DNA of 5,233 nucleotides from Verrucomicrobiota bacterium (GTDB lineage Bacteria > Verrucomicrobiota > Verrucomicrobiia > Chthoniobacterales > UBA10450). Below the pieces are notes generated by a model, which saw nothing but the letters and a program-made list of their open reading frames with translations, was not told the DNA's origin and ran no database searches. The stretch is taken from NCBI GenBank assembly GCA_003219225.1, contig QHPZ01000240.1, positions 1 to 5,233 on the forward strand. Direction: 5' to 3'. Below, in pieces: positions 1 to 5,233 of the stretch. The first letter of the stretch is position 1; the number at the start of each line of letters is the position of its first letter. Both the position numbers and the translations under genes were made by a program.

Positions 1-1371
1 GTATTGGTCGGCTAACGAGACTTCGAGCTGTTTAATCTCGTCGGGCACATAGCGCAGGCCGCGGTGCATGTTGACGATCTGCTGAGCGAGCTGCCAGTAA
101 ACGGTCTCGATCTTGGCCTGCGATTCGAGATCGAGCAAACCGAGATCGAACATCTGCTGCGCTTCTTCTTTGATCTGCTGTATATCGTGCAAGGTCTCGA
201 TGCGATTGCCACGCTTGAGACGCTGTTTCACCTCGAGAATGTCGCGGACCAGTTTGTGATCTTTCTCGGTGGCCTCGACCTTGAGTTTCGGCGCGGTTCT
301 TTCGATCGAACTGAAGGCCTCCATTACCAGCACCGAATGATGAGCGACAATGGCGCGCCCGCCTTCGCTCACGATCGCAGGATGCGCGACGCCCTCAGAA
401 TCGCACACATCCGCAATGTTCCAGACGACGTCGTTGGCGTATTCCTGGAGCGAGTAATTGGCCGAGCTGTCGAAATCGCTGCGCGATCCGTCGTAATCGA
501 CGCCGAGGCCGCCGCCAACATCGAGATAGCCGAGCTCATGACCGAGCTTGCAAAGTTTCGCGTAGTACCGCGCGGCTTCGCGCACGGCACGTTTGATCGT
601 CGAGATGTCCGGCACCTGCGAGCCAACGTGAAAGTGGATGAGCTTGAGGCAATGCGCGAACCCGGCGTCTCGCAACATCTGGCTGGCGGCGACAAGATTG
701 GTCGTGTCGAGACCAAACTTGGCATTCTCGCCGCCGCTCGGTGACCACTTGCCCGAACCTTTGCTATGTAGTCGCAAACGAATGCCGATGTGCGGCTCGA
801 CACCCACTTCTTTCGCGGCGCGGATCGTTTGTTCGAGTTCCTCGAGTTTTTCGACCACGATGATCACCGATTTGCCGAGCTTGCGCCCGAGGAGCGCGAT
901 ACGGATAAATGCACGATCTTTGTAGCCGTTGCAGATAATCAGACTCTCGGAGTCTTTATGCATGGCGAGGGCCGCGACCAGTTCCGGTTTGCTGCCGGCT
1001 TCGAGACCGAAATGAAATCGTTCGCCGGCATCGACGATTTCTTCGATCACCTCGCGCAACTGATTGACCTTGATCGGGAACACGCCGCGGTAGGCATTGC
1101 GATAGCCGAACTCGGCAATCGCCGCTTCAAACGCGCGGTTGACCGATTCGACCCGGTGGCGCAGCAAATCCTGAAACCGGATGACGAGCGGAAAACTCAA
1201 TCCCCGCGCGCGCGCTTCGTTGACCACTTCGAGAATGTCGATCGAGCCGCCAGCGTCCTGGAGCGGCCGGGCAATGACGTTGCCGTTCTCGTTGATGGTG
1301 AAGTAGTCCCCGCCCCAGCGGTCGACGTTGTACGTGGCGATGGCAGACTCAACGTCCCACTCGGTCTTCAT
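1..1371 (-). CDS. speA: Biosynthetic arginine decarboxylase SpeA, C-terminus cut off by window edge
   Basis: This enzyme decarboxylates L-arginine to agmatine, the first step of the arginine decarboxylase route to putrescine and spermidine, using PLP and, in the family, Mg2+. I translated the minus strand: 457 residues are open to position 1 with no stop. Seen directly: FPIKVNQ at residues 98-104, where Lys101 matches the PLP-binding lysine of the E. coli enzyme; GLEAGSKPEL near 122-131; CNGYKDR at 147-153; GSGKWSPSGGE near 205-215; HFHVGSQ at 246-252; DVGGGLGVDYDG at 284-295 (glycine-rich phosphate-binding loop); and SEGGRAIVAHHS at 335-346. E. coli SpeA is 658 residues, so about 180 C-terminal residues are missing. 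The N-terminus is some 26 residues shorter than in E. coli. The ATG at 1371 is the only ATG before an in-frame stop upstream. It has no clear ribosome-binding site. The gene is divergent from the DUF151 gene. The family call is very secure; the diaminopimelate decarboxylase (LysA) alternative is ruled out by the SpeA-specific motifs and spacing. Confidence 0.96.
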   Translation of the reverse strand, partial: MKTEWDVESAIATYNVDRWGGDYFTINENGNVIARPLQDAGGSIDILEVVNEARARGLSFPLVIRFQDLLRHRVESVNRAFEAAIAEFGYRNAYRGVFPIKVNQLREVIEEIVDAGERFHFGLEAGSKPELVAALAMHKDSESLIICNGYKDRAFIRIALLGRKLGKSVIIVVEKLEELEQTIRAAKEVGVEPHIGIRLRLHSKGSGKWSPSGGENAKFGLDTTNLVAASQMLRDAGFAHCLKLIHFHVGSQVPDISTIKRAVREAARYYAKLCKLGHELGYLDVGGGLGVDYDGSRSDFDSSANYSLQEYANDVVWNIADVCDSEGVAHPAIVSEGGRAIVAHHSVLVMEAFSSIERTAPKLKVEATEKDHKLVRDILEVKQRLKRGNRIETLHDIQQIKEEAQQMFDLGLLDLESQAKIETVYWQLAQQIVNMHRGLRYVPDEIKQLEVSLADQY

Positions 1372-1520
1372 CTCAGGTGATGCGCGGCGACAGCGGTAAT
1401 GCGCATATTCATTCAGCGCATCGAAGTTGCAAGGGTTGTGCCAAAAAAATTCGCGGCAACTTATTCACAGAAAGTCGCGCTGCTTGTTTTTCGGCGTCGC
1501 TCGGATACGTTCCGCCGGGG
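1372..1520. promoter_or_regulatory. Divergent intergenic region, probable back-to-back promoters
   Basis: This 149-base gap lies between two divergently transcribed genes, speA (minus) and the DUF151 gene (plus), so it should carry both promoters. It contains a run of seven A (1443-1449). A perfect 7-base inverted repeat, AAGTTGC at 1424-1430 and GCAACTT at 1456-1462, flanks that run with centres 32 bases apart, about three helical turns. A weak plus-strand candidate is TTGTGC at 1436-1441 followed 17 bases later by ACTTAT; it is a poor match to the sigma70 consensus. I see no convincing -35/-10 pair on the minus strand. The regulatory role is inferred from position only. Confidence 0.35.
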
Positions 1521-1991
1521 ATGAACAAAACGGTCATCGAGGTGCAGGTGCGGGCGGTGTTGCCGACGAGTGGCGGGTGCGCGGTGTTTCTGGGAAATCA
1601 CGACAAGGTCTTCATCATCTATGTCGATCAAACCGTCGGCAGCGCGATCACCATGTTCATGCGCGAGATCACCAAAGAGCGGCCGCTCACCCATGATCTG
1701 CTCGGTCATCTCATGACCGCGCTCGGTGCAAAAGTCGAGCGCGTCATTATCAACGATCTCAAAAACGCAACCTACTATGCGCGCGCGATCATTCGGGCCG
1801 AAAACGAACTCCACCAAAAAAAGATCGTCGAGCTGGACGCACGGCCGAGCGATTGCATCGCGATGGCGACCCAGCAGAAGGCGCCGATCTACGTGAGCCA
1901 GGAAGTGTGGGACGAAGTCGACGACATGAGCGATGTCCTGCGCAAAATGGAAGAGGAAGGTCTCAAGCCCGACCCGAGCGAGGAAGAGTGA
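1521..1991 (+). CDS. DUF151 / bifunctional nuclease family protein
   Basis: This 156-residue cytoplasmic protein is a single-domain member of the bifunctional nuclease family (DUF151, the fold of Thermotoga TM0160). Plant relatives are reported to cut RNA and single-stranded DNA; the bacterial role is poorly defined. Seen in the translation: an N-terminal strand with V-x-V-x-x-V (residues 5-13); FLGNHDKVFIIYVD at 23-36, equivalent to the usual L-x-D-x-x-x-R-x-L-P-I-x-I segment; ERPLTHDLL at 53-61, a hallmark of the family; a strand-rich centre with TYYARAII at 84-91; and ELDARPSDCIAMA at 104-116, the second hallmark, followed by APIYVS at 121-126. The C-terminal tail is acidic (EEEGLKPDPSEEE), without the UVR domain some homologues carry. 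The ATG at 1521 is preferred because homology begins there. An in-frame GTG at 1377 would add 48 unrelated residues and nearly touch the speA start. There is no proper Shine-Dalgarno, only GGGG directly before the ATG. The gene is transcribed towards ptsI and appears monocistronic. Confidence 0.9.
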   Translation: MNKTVIEVQVRAVLPTSGGCAVFLGNHDKVFIIYVDQTVGSAITMFMREITKERPLTHDLLGHLMTALGAKVERVIINDLKNATYYARAIIRAENELHQKKIVELDARPSDCIAMATQQKAPIYVSQEVWDEVDDMSDVLRKMEEEGLKPDPSEEE

Positions 1992-1994
1992 CTC

Positions 1995-2070
1995 GTTAAA
2001 AAAGTTAAAAGGGTTACAACGTTAAACAAGGCGCAGGGCCTCTCCATTGTAACGATGTAACTTTTTTAAC
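1995..2070. terminator. AT-rich inverted repeat, likely bidirectional terminator
   Basis: The gap between the convergent DUF151 gene (stop at 1991) and ptsI (stop at 2087) holds a perfect 13-base inverted repeat: GTTAAAAAAGTTA at 1995-2007 against TAACTTTTTTAAC at 2058-2070. A second perfect pair sits inside it, GTTACAA at 2013-2019 with TTGTAAC at 2047-2053, and a small GC stem inside that, AGGC 2029-2032 with GCCT 2038-2041. Each arm supplies a six-T run on one strand, so it could end transcripts from both sides. It is not a textbook GC-rich hairpin with a trailing T-tract, because the T-runs lie within the stem, hence moderate confidence. Confidence 0.5.
1995..2070. repeat. Short degenerate GTTA-led repeat units in two opposed arrays
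   Basis: The arms of the convergent-gene dyad are built from 8-9-base units starting with GTTA. On the plus strand units begin at 1995, 2004, 2013 and 2021 (GTTAAAAAA, GTTAAAAGG, GTTACAAC, GTTAAACA). On the minus strand units begin at 2070, 2061 and 2053 (GTTAAAAAA, GTTACATC, GTTACAAT). Spacings are 9, 9, 8 and 9, 8. So the dyad is two head-to-head arrays of the same small unit rather than one simple palindrome. Whether the unit recurs elsewhere in the genome cannot be told from here. Confidence 0.55.
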
Positions 2071-2086
2071 TATTTCACGTGGGCCT

Positions 2087-3853
2087 TCATCCGAGCAAAT
2101 CGCCATAACGTGCGTTCGCCAGTTCGAGGCAGCGGGCGAGAACCTCGGATGGAGTCTGGAGTTTCAATACTCGCTCAAGAAGCTCGCGCGATTCACCAAT
2201 TGTTATGCTTTGCACGGCGCGCTTCACTCGCGGCACGAGCGTGGCCGCCACGCTGAGCTCGTCCATGCCGAGACCGAGCAGGAGCGGAACAAGCGCGACG
2301 TCGCCCGCCATCTCACCGCAGACGCCGACCCAGATGCCGTTGGTATGCGCCGCGTCGGCCACCATTTTAAGCAGACGCAGCACGGCCGGATGCGTCGGCT
2401 CGTAAAGATGCGCGATCCGTTCGTTCACGCGATCGACGGCAATGGCGTATTGAATGAGGTCGTTCGTCCCGATGCTGAAGAAATCGACTTCGTGCGCGAG
2501 AATGTCAGCGGCGATGGCGGCGCTTGGGATCTCGATCATCGCTCCGCATTCGATCGCGTCGCCCATCGTCACTCCGGCAGCGCGCAACTCGTCCCGGCAT
2601 TCGTGCAAGATCGACATCGCCTGGCGCAGTTCGTCCGCACCGGAGATCATCGGGAACATCAGCTTGACGTTGCCGACTGCGCTTGCCCGGAGGATGGCGC
2701 GCAACTGCGTTTTGAAGATGCCGATGTTCTCAAGGCAAAACCGAATGGCGCGCCAGCCAAGAAACGGATTCAGTTCATCGCTGATCTCGACCGTTCCGGG
2801 CGCAAGTTTGTCGCCGCCAAGATCGAACGTGCGGATGATGAGTGGATTGGGCGCAACGGACTCGGCCACGCGCCGATAGGTTTGGTACTGTTCGTCCTCG
2901 CTCGGCAGAGTTTGCCGGTTCAGATAAAGAAACTCGGTGCGATAAAGACCGATGCCTTCGGCGCCGAACTCGGAAACGGCATTCACGTCTTCGGGCAGTT
3001 CGATGTTCGCTGAGAGCACGATGTGGTGTCCGTCGCGCGTGGTGGACTTCGTCTCGCGTAGCTCCTTGAGTTTGGCGACAACTCTGATCCGCCTCGACTC
3101 GAGTTCGCCGTAGTAGGCGAGCGTTTCCGGCTTTGGATCGACAATGATCAGGCCGTTGGTGCCATCGACGAGCACCTCCTGGCCGGTCTCCAGTATGTCG
3201 GTCGCGTTGTGCAATCCGACGACCGCTGGAATGTTGAGCGACCGCGCAAGGATCGCAGTGTGCGAGGTGCGGCTGCCCAGATCGGTCGCGATGCCCAGCA
3301 CGCGCTCCTTCTGCATCGTGGCGGTATCGGAGGGCGTGAGGTTGTGCGCGATGAGAATGTGCGGTTCGGTCAAGGCGAGAAAGGGCTTGGGCGCTTTACC
3401 CTGGAGATTGTGAATGACGCGTTTCATCACATCCTGGATGTCGAGCGCGCGTTCACGCAGATAGGGATCATCCATCTTGCTCAACGTCTCGACGTATTTG
3501 GTCGCGACCTCCTGAAACACCCACTCGACATTGCAAAGATCGGTCTCCAGTTTGCGCAGCACCTCATCGATGAGGGTGCGGTCTTCCACGACCAGAAGAT
3601 GCGCGTCGAAGATGCTTGCGTCCTTGGCGCCGATGGAGTGGGCGATCTTCTGCTGCATCTCGAGGATCTGCACCCGTGTCTGGATGAGCGCGGCCTCGAA
3701 CCGGCCGATCTCGTGCGCGATTTGTGAGCGCTCGATGCGGTAGCGCGCCACATCGTCCAAATCGTCCCGGACCACGTGCACCTTGCCGCGCGCGATCCCA
3801 GGCGACACGCCTGCTCCCTGAAACCGAGTCTCCGCCCGCGCCGCGCCGCTCAT
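2087..3853 (-). CDS. ptsI: Phosphoenolpyruvate-protein phosphotransferase (PTS enzyme I)
   Basis: Enzyme I starts the PTS relay in the cytoplasm: it autophosphorylates on histidine with phosphoenolpyruvate and passes the phosphate to HPr. The 588-residue protein is close to the usual ~575. Domain order is clear. The N-terminal HPr-binding and phosphohistidine region begins with GVSPGIARGKV (15-25). The active-site loop GSRTSHTAILARS (193-205) carries phospho-acceptor His198. The C-terminal PEP-binding barrel has GLYRTEFLY (302-310, Arg305), RTFDLGGDK (341-349, Arg341), the GAMIEIPSAA segment (437-446, Glu441), GTNDLIQYAIAVDR (462-475, Asn464, Asp465, Arg475) and VGVCGEMAGD (509-518, catalytic Cys512). 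All key residues are present, so it should be active. No GAF or EIIA domain is fused. The ATG at 3853 is the only start after an in-frame TGA upstream; it adds about 10 residues before the conserved start of the family and lacks a Shine-Dalgarno. It lies 140 bases downstream of ptsH, probably in the same transcript. A closely related PEP synthase or PPDK is excluded by domain order and length. Confidence 0.97.
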   Translation of the reverse strand: MSGAARAETRFQGAGVSPGIARGKVHVVRDDLDDVARYRIERSQIAHEIGRFEAALIQTRVQILEMQQKIAHSIGAKDASIFDAHLLVVEDRTLIDEVLRKLETDLCNVEWVFQEVATKYVETLSKMDDPYLRERALDIQDVMKRVIHNLQGKAPKPFLALTEPHILIAHNLTPSDTATMQKERVLGIATDLGSRTSHTAILARSLNIPAVVGLHNATDILETGQEVLVDGTNGLIIVDPKPETLAYYGELESRRIRVVAKLKELRETKSTTRDGHHIVLSANIELPEDVNAVSEFGAEGIGLYRTEFLYLNRQTLPSEDEQYQTYRRVAESVAPNPLIIRTFDLGGDKLAPGTVEISDELNPFLGWRAIRFCLENIGIFKTQLRAILRASAVGNVKLMFPMISGADELRQAMSILHECRDELRAAGVTMGDAIECGAMIEIPSAAIAADILAHEVDFFSIGTNDLIQYAIAVDRVNERIAHLYEPTHPAVLRLLKMVADAAHTNGIWVGVCGEMAGDVALVPLLLGLGMDELSVAATLVPRVKRAVQSITIGESRELLERVLKLQTPSEVLARCLELANARYGDLLG

Positions 3854-3869
3854 GCCGGCGTGATAGTAG

Positions 3870-3887
3870 CCGCGAGATCAGTCGCGG
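3870..3887. repeat. GC-rich hairpin in the ptsH-ptsI gap
   Basis: CCGCGA at 3870-3875 and TCGCGG at 3882-3887 form a perfect 6-base stem around a 6-base loop (GATCAG). On the minus strand it lies 16 bases before the ptsI ATG, inside what would be its leader. No T-run follows in either direction, so it is not an intrinsic terminator. It could be a palindromic intergenic unit or an RNA structure affecting ptsI translation; both are inference. A 10-base palindrome GAAAGCTTTC (3888-3897) directly abuts it. Confidence 0.45.
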
Positions 3888-3917
3888 GAAAGCTTTCTCG
3901 ACCGTCTTGGCCCCGGA

Positions 3918-3956
3918 ATTCGAAGTTCCAACATCCAAGCTCCAAAGAAATTTCCA
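3918..3956 (-). repeat. Heptad TTGGANN repeat in the ptsH-ptsI gap
   Basis: Read on the minus strand, the gap contains TTGG at 3956, 3945, 3938 and 3931. The last three and a degenerate fourth unit are in exact 7-base phase: TTGGAGC, TTGGATG, TTGGAAC, TTCGAAT (3945 down to 3918). The first unit is offset by 11 bases. The run cannot be part of ptsH or ptsI. It resembles, from memory only, short degenerate intergenic repeats of environmental Verrucomicrobiota and Planctomycetota; its function is unknown. Confidence 0.5.
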
Positions 3957-3993
3957 AGCAGCTGAGACGCAGGTGGCTTTGCGCGTAAGCGCT

Positions 3994-4305
3994 TTAGTCT
4001 TCGTTGAATTTGGAATTGATCAGTTCTTCCAACTCCTGAAGCGCTTTGGCCGCATCCGATCCGACGCAGCGGATGCGCAACTTGGAGCCTTGCCCCGCCG
4101 CCAGCATCATCAAGCCCATGATACTTTTGCCGTTGACCTCTTCGCTTTCCTTCGCCACCCAAACTTCGGCACGGTAGCGGCTCGCAATCCGCACGAACAT
4201 CGCTGCCGGTCGCGCGTGCAGGCCGAGGCGGTTCACGATTGTAATCTCCTTCTCAACTTTTTGTTCGCGCTCCTCGGTGCTGGCGCGGCGACGCAGTAAC
4301 GGCAT
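3994..4305 (-). CDS. ptsH: HPr, phosphocarrier protein of the PTS
   Basis: HPr carries phosphate from enzyme I to EIIA domains or regulatory targets. The 103-residue translation contains NRLGLHARPAA (25-35), with His30 as phospho-acceptor, and NGKSIMGLMML (58-68), with Ser61. Both are shifted by exactly 15 from the classical His15 and Ser46, so the core is full-length and collinear. The Ser site is of the type recognised by HPr kinase, which is encoded just upstream. The protein ends NSKFNED, typical in length. The oddity is a 15-17-residue N-terminal extension, rich in Arg, Glu and Gln (MPLLRRRASTEEREQK), before the usual beta-strand VEKEITIVN. The ATG at 4305 is the only ATG after an in-frame TAA; the Val where family members often start is GTT and cannot be a start. 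An AAGGAG (4251-4246) precedes a GTG codon (4236), but starting there would delete strand one. The ATG overlaps the stop of a possible mini-ORF (TAATG). ptsI follows after 140 bases. Confidence 0.95.
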   Translation of the reverse strand: MPLLRRRASTEEREQKVEKEITIVNRLGLHARPAAMFVRIASRYRAEVWVAKESEEVNGKSIMGLMMLAAGQGSKLRIRCVGSDAAKALQELEELINSKFNED

Positions 4306-4400
4306 TAGATCGATGTCTTGTTGTTTGTGATGGTGCTCGGGATTGAAACTGATCGAGCATGCGCACGATTACCAACACGAGCACGATTGCAGTTGGTCAT
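4305..4400 (-). CDS. Possible 31-residue coupling mini-ORF between hprK and ptsH
   Basis: I do not recognise this peptide. The 91-base gap between hprK and ptsH is filled exactly by an ORF. Its ATG overlaps the hprK stop (ATGA at 4400-4397) and its TAA overlaps the ptsH start (TAATG at 4307-4303). The translation is hydrophilic and basic, beginning MTNCNRARVGNRAHA and ending NNKTSI, with no signal peptide or membrane segment. It has no Shine-Dalgarno of its own, but the ATGA overlap suggests re-initiation after hprK. Third-position GC is clearly lower than in the neighbouring genes, which argues against strong selection on its protein sequence. It may act only as a translational bridge, or be a chance ORF. 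Two copies of GCACGATT (4363-4370, 4381-4388) lie inside it. Confidence 0.3.
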   Translation of the reverse strand: MTNCNRARVGNRAHARSVSIPSTITNNKTSI

Positions 4401-5233
4401 GTTGATTTTGTTTCCATCAGGTTGAGCAGCTTCGCGTTAAATTCGACGGCGCTGTTCTGGCCGAGTCCTTTTAGTTTCTGATCCATCGCCGCGACTTCGA
4501 TCAGCCGCGCGATGTCGCGCCCCGGGCGCACGGGAATGGTGACGTGCGGCACTTTCAGACCGAGGATCTCGTAAAATTCCTGATCCAACCCGATCCGATC
4601 GACCGATTCCAAATCCTGCCACTCCTTTAAGGTGACGACGAGGTCGAGCCGCTTCTCGATGCGAATACTGCCGATGCCGAAAACTGAGGCCACATTGATG
4701 ATGCCGATGCCGCGCACTTCCATATGATTGCGCGTTAGCTCGGGCGCGGTCGCCATCAACTCGCGGCCTTCCAATGAAGTGATCCGCGTCACGTCGTCGG
4801 CGACCAAACTATGGCCGCGCTCAATCAAACCGAGCACGCACTCGCTTTTGCCAATGCCGCTTTGTCCGCGAATCAGCACGCCAATACCAAGAATATCGAC
4901 CATGCTGCCGAACTCGGTGACGGTCGGCGAAAAATCCATTTCCAGCGTGATCGTGGCCGCGTTGATAAACTTCATCGTGATCATCGGCGTGCGGAACACC
5001 GCGATCCGTGCTTGCTCGGTCACCTCGAGCAACTCCGGGGCAAGATGAAACCCGCGCGACATGACCAGACATGGAATCCGACGCGCGCACAATTCGCGGA
5101 AACGCTGCGCGCGCACGTTGCGGGTGAGACTTTTTAAATAGGAATGCTCGGCTGCGCCCAGCACCTGCACCCGTTTTTCGGCGAAATAGGTGTAGAATCC
5201 GGAGAGCGCGAGCCCCGGGCGATTAATTGTCGG
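4397..5233 (-). CDS. hprK: HPr kinase/phosphorylase HprK, N-terminus cut off by window edge
   Basis: HprK phosphorylates HPr on its regulatory serine with ATP (or PPi in some species) and can remove that phosphate, linking carbon or energy status to PTS activity. The frame is open to position 5233, giving 278 visible residues. The first visible ones, PTINRPGLALSGFYTYF, match the family N-terminal domain, so the GTG at 5170 is an internal Val and not the start. Compared with B. subtilis (about 310 residues) some 30 are missing. Visible numbering: Walker A GQSGIGKSE at 123-131; VADDV at 144-148 with the catalytic Asp pair; the HprK signature EVRGIGIINVASVFG at 172-186; IPVRPGRDI near 233-241; and EVAAMDQKLKGLG near 246-258. 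The His just before the kinase loop in Firmicute enzymes (IHGVLVD) is Phe here (EFGSMVD, Phe108, codon 4912-4910). It sits immediately upstream of ptsH and its stop overlaps a possible mini-ORF start. The family call is secure; the balance of kinase to phosphorylase activity is open. Confidence 0.95.
   Translation of the reverse strand, partial: PTINRPGLALSGFYTYFAEKRVQVLGAAEHSYLKSLTRNVRAQRFRELCARRIPCLVMSRGFHLAPELLEVTEQARIAVFRTPMITMKFINAATITLEMDFSPTVTEFGSMVDILGIGVLIRGQSGIGKSECVLGLIERGHSLVADDVTRITSLEGRELMATAPELTRNHMEVRGIGIINVASVFGIGSIRIEKRLDLVVTLKEWQDLESVDRIGLDQEFYEILGLKVPHVTIPVRPGRDIARLIEVAAMDQKLKGLGQNSAVEFNAKLLNLMETKST

Noticed and set aside
64..744. A plus-strand open frame of 226 codons at the left of the window, with another at 790-1380
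   Set aside because: Both are antisense to SpeA, whose minus-strand translation matches family motifs throughout; these frames are its complement.
1377..1520. Upstream GTG start for the DUF151 gene adding 48 residues
   Set aside because: The extra residues show no similarity to the family, and the ATG at 1521 begins exactly where homology starts.
2210..3013. A long plus-strand open frame (267 codons) opposite ptsI
   Set aside because: It lies wholly antisense to a strongly conserved enzyme I gene, its composition is that of a high-GC shadow frame, and it shows no recognisable motif.
3854..3993. Search for a gene or small RNA in the ptsH-ptsI gap
   Set aside because: There is no plausible start with coding-like sequence; the gap is explained by the heptad array and the hairpin, and no RNA family was recognised.
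4234..4251. Internal start for ptsH at GTG 4236, preceded by AAGGAG
   Set aside because: It would remove the first beta-strand of HPr; the AAGGAG is more simply the codons for conserved Glu-Lys-Glu residues.
5168..5170. GTG at 5170 as the hprK start
   Set aside because: The frame continues upstream with conserved HprK residues (RPGLALSGFYTYF), so the codon is an internal Val and the gene is cut by the window edge.
1..5233. CRISPR array, tRNA, rRNA, insertion sequence or phage remnant
   Set aside because: No direct repeats with spacers, no tRNA-like cloverleaf, no transposase or integrase motifs, and no terminal inverted repeats with target duplication were seen.

Overview
The window looks like a chromosomal stretch from a Gram-negative bacterium with moderately high GC. 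The best guess is a soil or freshwater member of the Verrucomicrobiota or a related PVC-group lineage. This rests on the pairing of HPr kinase/phosphorylase with a compact ptsH-ptsI set, a stand-alone DUF151 (bifunctional nuclease family) protein, weak or absent Shine-Dalgarno motifs at visible starts, and short-period degenerate repeats in the gaps. The assignment is inference; no 16S or marker gene is present.

Layout. Positions 1-1371 (minus) hold the first 457 residues of biosynthetic arginine decarboxylase SpeA, which runs off the left edge. A 149-base divergent gap (1372-1520) separates it from a plus-strand DUF151 gene (1521-1991). That gene converges on the next operon across a 95-base gap holding a large inverted repeat, a likely bidirectional terminator. 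From 5233 down to 2087 everything is on the minus strand in the order hprK (5' end outside the window), a possible 31-codon mini-ORF, ptsH, a 140-base gap with repeats and a hairpin, and ptsI.

How the genes fit together. PtsI (enzyme I) takes phosphate from phosphoenolpyruvate on His198 and passes it to His30 of HPr. HprK can phosphorylate HPr on Ser61, equivalent to the classical Ser46. The cluster therefore holds both the sugar-phosphotransferase relay and its regulatory kinase, but no EIIA, EIIB or EIIC gene is seen here, so a regulatory rather than purely transport role is plausible. SpeA makes agmatine from arginine for polyamine synthesis and has no evident link to the PTS genes.

The most interesting points are: a Phe in HprK where Firmicute enzymes carry an active-site His; a mini-ORF whose start overlaps the hprK stop and whose stop overlaps the ptsH start; two intergenic arrays of 7-9-base degenerate units (GTTA-led and TTGG-led); and an Arg-rich N-terminal extension on HPr. 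No mobile element, CRISPR array, tRNA or rRNA was recognised. I found no convincing new multi-gene system: most of the window is ordinary core metabolism and regulation.
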